Of a stretch of 64,000 nucleotides of DNA, positions 60,715 through 64,000 are shown piece by piece (the first letter of the stretch is position 1; each line of letters starts with the position of its first letter). The notes beneath the pieces were generated by a model. That model was not told the DNA's origin. It ran no database searches and saw only the letters and a program-made list of their open reading frames with translations. The position numbers and the translations under genes are program-made. This DNA comes from Heterodera schachtii. Taxonomy: Eukaryota > Nematoda > Chromadorea > Rhabditida > Heteroderidae. The stretch lies in assembly GCA_023374025.1 (NCBI GenBank), contig SIJG01000007.1, positions 2,337,852 to 2,401,851 of the forward strand, written 5' to 3'.

Positions 60715-63700
60715 AAATAATTAAAAAGGAATTATTATTAATTAATAAATAAAAACAATTAAATGAGACAAAATAATTTAATTTAATTGAAAATAAAAAT
60801 TTAAAAAAAAGTAAATTTAAATAATTATTTTTCAAAATTAATGACGGTAAATTGTCAAATTAACTTGAGTATGAAAGAATAAAATAATATAAATTATGTT
60901 TAGATTTCCATTCGTGGCATTTTCATTTTCCTTTTTAAATAAGCTTCTATTTGTAATCATTCTCTAAATTGCGTGAGAATGAAAAATGAATGAATGTTAT
61001 CCAAATGCTGGTGGGGAAATGCCGCGGGAATTGCATTAAATTGTGACAAAAAAAAGGTGAACGGGGGACAAACGGCAAATTGCCTCGGGCAGTGCACGCA
61101 GCATCATCATTTGGCCCCGGGGGGCATCATTAGGAAATGACTGAAAAAAGGCAAAGGCAACGGCAAAAGAGAAGAGAAAAGGAGGGAGGGGGGGGGGGGA
61201 GAGAAAAAGAAAGAAAATGGAAAAAAGAAGTGAAGGAATTCGGCTGATCAGTGGGACCATTCATTGATTCGTTAATTAATTAATCAATTAGTTAATTAAT
61301 CAGCGAATTTGGCATGCCATCGTCGTGACCACCAGCAGCAGCACAACTGACTCACTGTGTTAATTAATGTTAACACTTTGCTGTTGTGCTTTTACAAATG
61401 TTTTGTCGCTTTTCCTCCGGCGGCGGTCGGTCCACCGAATGTTTTCTAATGAAAAACAAATCACCCCAAACCAACAGCTGACCCCCCCCCCCCCCCTCCC
61501 CCGGGCAGTCCGTCCGTCCTCAATTTGCCGCTAATGCTTTTGCGGTGGTACTTTGATGTTTTTCCTTCGCTTTCAGTTGCCCCTCCTCCTCCGCTGCTGC
61601 CGTCGTTTTTGGATGGATTTGTCCCGCTTAATCTGCCCATATCCATTCAATCCCCAACGTTAAGCCAGCCAGCATTATTTCTTTCCTCCCTCCGCATCAT
61701 TCTGATGCTTCTTCCCACGGTTTCTTCCAACCTAATGAATGAATAACCGTCTCTCTCTCTTCTCTCTCTCTCTCTCTCTTCTCTCTCTCTATCTCTTTCT
61801 TTCTCTTCCTTCTTTCCCTCTCTCTCTGTCTTTCTCCTCTCTCTCCCCCTCCCTCCCTCTCTCTCTCTCCCTCCTCTCGCTCTCTCTTTTTCTCTCCTCT
61901 CTTTCTTCCTCGCTCTTCCTCCCTTCTCTTTTTTCCTCTCACTTTCGTGAACTATTTCCTATTTCTTTTGCCTCCTCCCCGTTTAACGCAATTTGATGAA
62001 TTATGCACAACAGCAGAAGAAAAATATAGCAGTATATAATGAATCTTTGGAGAAAAAAGAAAAAGAAATCAAATTTGCCATAGAAAAATAAGAGGAAAAA
62101 TAGGCGAGAAAATAAAGGAAAAGAATAAATAATTAAAGAGAGAAGTGCCAAAGACATTGGAAAAGAAAATGCAAAAATTTAGCAATAGAAAGAGAAAAGG
62201 GAAGAAGAAGAGAAAGAGAGGGGAAAGGAGAAAAAAGAGAAAAAGGAAAGAGTGGAGAGAAAGAGAGGGGAAAGGAGAGAAAAGGAAAGAGTGGAGAGTG
62301 GAGAGAAAGAAGGGAGAGAGAGAGAGAAAGAGAGGGGAAAGGAGAGAAAAGGAAAGAAGAAGAGAAAAAAGAGAAAAAGGAAATAGTGGAGAGAAAGAGA
62401 GGGGAAAGGAGAGAAAAGGAAAGAAGGGGAGAGAGATAAAAGAGAGAAAAAGAGAAAGAGATAAAAGGAAAAAGAAAAGAGAGGGATTATTTTTGTGGGA
62501 ATTTTTTAGCCCAGTAAATAATTCAGAAATAACAAATTGGGAGGAGGCATATGTTATGGAAATGGGAAATAAGAAAGAAAGAAATGTGTTGTTTTGTACG
62601 AAGGGAACAAAATACAAACGGAGAAATAAACAAAAAATAAATAATAAAAGGGAATTGATCAGAAAGAAAAGTGATCAATCGATTTTTAATGGTGAATATA
62701 CAAAATAAAGGTTGGTTTACTTTTACCAACAAATCACACAGTAAAAATGTCAAAAAATTGTACCTTTTTTTTATTGAATTTAAAATTTATATTGCAATAA
62801 GTAAACATAAATGAATTTTACTTTAATTGATATTATAATTTAATTGTGAATTCATTTTCACTTTAATCGATTGAATTTGTGAGTTTTCCGTCGATGAGTC
62901 ATCACAAAAAGTGACCAAAACAAAAGAAAAGAATGAAAATAGAATGAAAAACAGAAACAGAAGAAAAAAGAGCAACTGATTATTCCATTCATTCATTAAT
63001 CCGATAAACATAATTGAAAAAGGAATAAAAAATGAAAAATAAATAATTATTTAAACTAATTGGGTAATTAATACGTGTTTTGGTTAATGGATAATTAATC
63101 TACTAATTGGTGATTAATGCATTAATTAATTGGTGTAGCGGGTAATTAATTCATTGGTTAATTGGTGGAATTATGAAACAAAGAGTGAGTAGTTAATGTA
63201 CTAATTAATTAAGGCCTAATTAATCTATTAATTATTGTTTGATTTTGCTGCTGCTTTCCTTTTGAGTTTGTTTAGTCAAAAAGTGAAGGTTTCTTTCCCT
63301 TTTTGTGTTCATTCTCCCAATAAAAACCCCATTTTTTCTTTCATTCCGCTCAATTGCCCTTTTCCCTTCAAATGAATGCCGTGCCGATGAATTCGAAGGT
63401 TCTTTTCATTTTCCATTGGTCCATTGGGTTTTTCCAAGTAAGCCCTTTTTTATTTCTTTTTGACTTTGGTGTGCCGAATCGAATGCAATTTTAATTTGAC
63501 CATTAGCATTTTGTAATACGGTATAATTTCTAATTTACAATTATATAAAAATGTCTGTCATAACGATGTTTTTTTTCTTTAAATTTTAAATTTGAAAACT
63601 AAAATTGCAGCTTTAGCTTCTTTCGCAAAGACTGTGCAAACGAAACTTTCATTTGCGGAGATCGTCTTCTGTTTTCTCATGCCCTTCCTCCTCTTTTTCC

Positions 63701-64000
63701 TTTTATTCTCCATCTTCTTCCTCCATACTCTCTTTTTCCTCCTCTTCCTCTTCTCCACTCTTCTTCCTCCTCTCTCTTTTTTCTCTTCCATCTCTCTCTT
63801 TTTCATCCTCTCCTCTCTTCTTCCTCCTCTCCCCTCCTCTTCCTCCTTCCCTCTCTTTTTCCTCCTCTCTTTTTTCTCTTCCTCCTCTCCCCACCTCTCC
63901 ACTCTTCTTCCCTCCTCTTCCTCTTCTCCCCTTGTTTCCTCTCCTTTTCCTCCTCTTCCTCTCTTTCTCCCATAATTTTCTTCCTCTTCTCCCCTTCTTT
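60715..64000. other. No convincing gene; microsatellites
   Basis: AT-rich DNA with a CT-rich tract at 61746-61935, an AG-rich tract at 62190-62490 (opposite polarity, 250 bases apart) and a CTT/CTC-rich tract from 63670 to the window end. A minus-strand frame at 61646-61461 (MDMGRLSGTNPSKNDG..., ending in a Gly run) has plausible composition for an exon. I cannot join it to anything. Confidence 0.55.

Noticed and set aside
61461..61646. Possible first exon MDMGRLSGTNPSK... on the minus strand
   Set aside because: Composition is plausible, but I could not join it to another exon or recognise a family, so it is only mentioned under the gene-less stretch.

Overview
This window is nuclear DNA from a nematode. 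I assembled eight gene models by hand from reading frame, splice sites and protein-family motifs: VPS13, an SKP1-like protein, a HAD phosphatase, a BED-finger protein, a P4-ATPase flippase, the Go alpha subunit GOA-1, a KCNQ channel and a MOLO-1-like TPM protein. One tRNA-Glu gene is also present. The worm origin rests on the near-invariant 354-residue GOA-1, many short introns ending in TTTCAG, and the MOLO-1/TPM architecture. About 7% of the modelled introns (8 of 109) start with GC rather than GT. I associate frequent GC-AG introns with cyst nematodes (Globodera/Heterodera), so a tylenchid plant parasite is my guess, but this is inference.

Layout. 1-5482 (+) is the 3' part of VPS13, cut at its 5' end by the window. 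6506-7237 (-) is the SKP1-like gene. 7900-8837 (+) is the HAD phosphatase. 10422-14156 (-) is the BED zinc-finger gene with a hAT-transposase-like segment. 14157-24331 holds no convincing gene: it is full of G runs, GA/CT microsatellite and a CT-rich minisatellite. 24332-34425 (-) is the P4-ATPase in 30 exons. 38905-41240 (-) is goa-1, with a tRNA-Glu inside one intron. 41241-49253 is gene-poor and carries two large arrays (about 42 bp x 24 and about 118 bp x 11). 49254-54539 (-) is the KCNQ channel. 56480-57589 is a nested non-autonomous transposon. 58740-60714 (-) is the MOLO-1-like gene. 60715-64000 shows no convincing gene.

The genes form no obvious operon. VPS13 (lipid bridge) and the P4-ATPase (lipid flippase) both act in membrane lipid handling. 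GOA-1, KCNQ and MOLO-1-like proteins are neuronal or muscle signalling components in worms. I do not read clustering into this.

The most unusual material concerns splicing. Two unrelated genes (KCNQ and MOLO-1-like) carry minisatellites whose unit is the intron tail plus the first bases of the next exon, so one 3' splice site is present 4 and about 8 times in tandem. In both, use of an upstream copy would add an in-frame stop. Separately, four exons that family conservation requires have no AG at the acceptor; three of them begin after ATTTTCG. The P4-ATPase also carries a one-base frameshift, so local assembly error must be excluded. All coordinates are hand-derived and may be off by a base in places.
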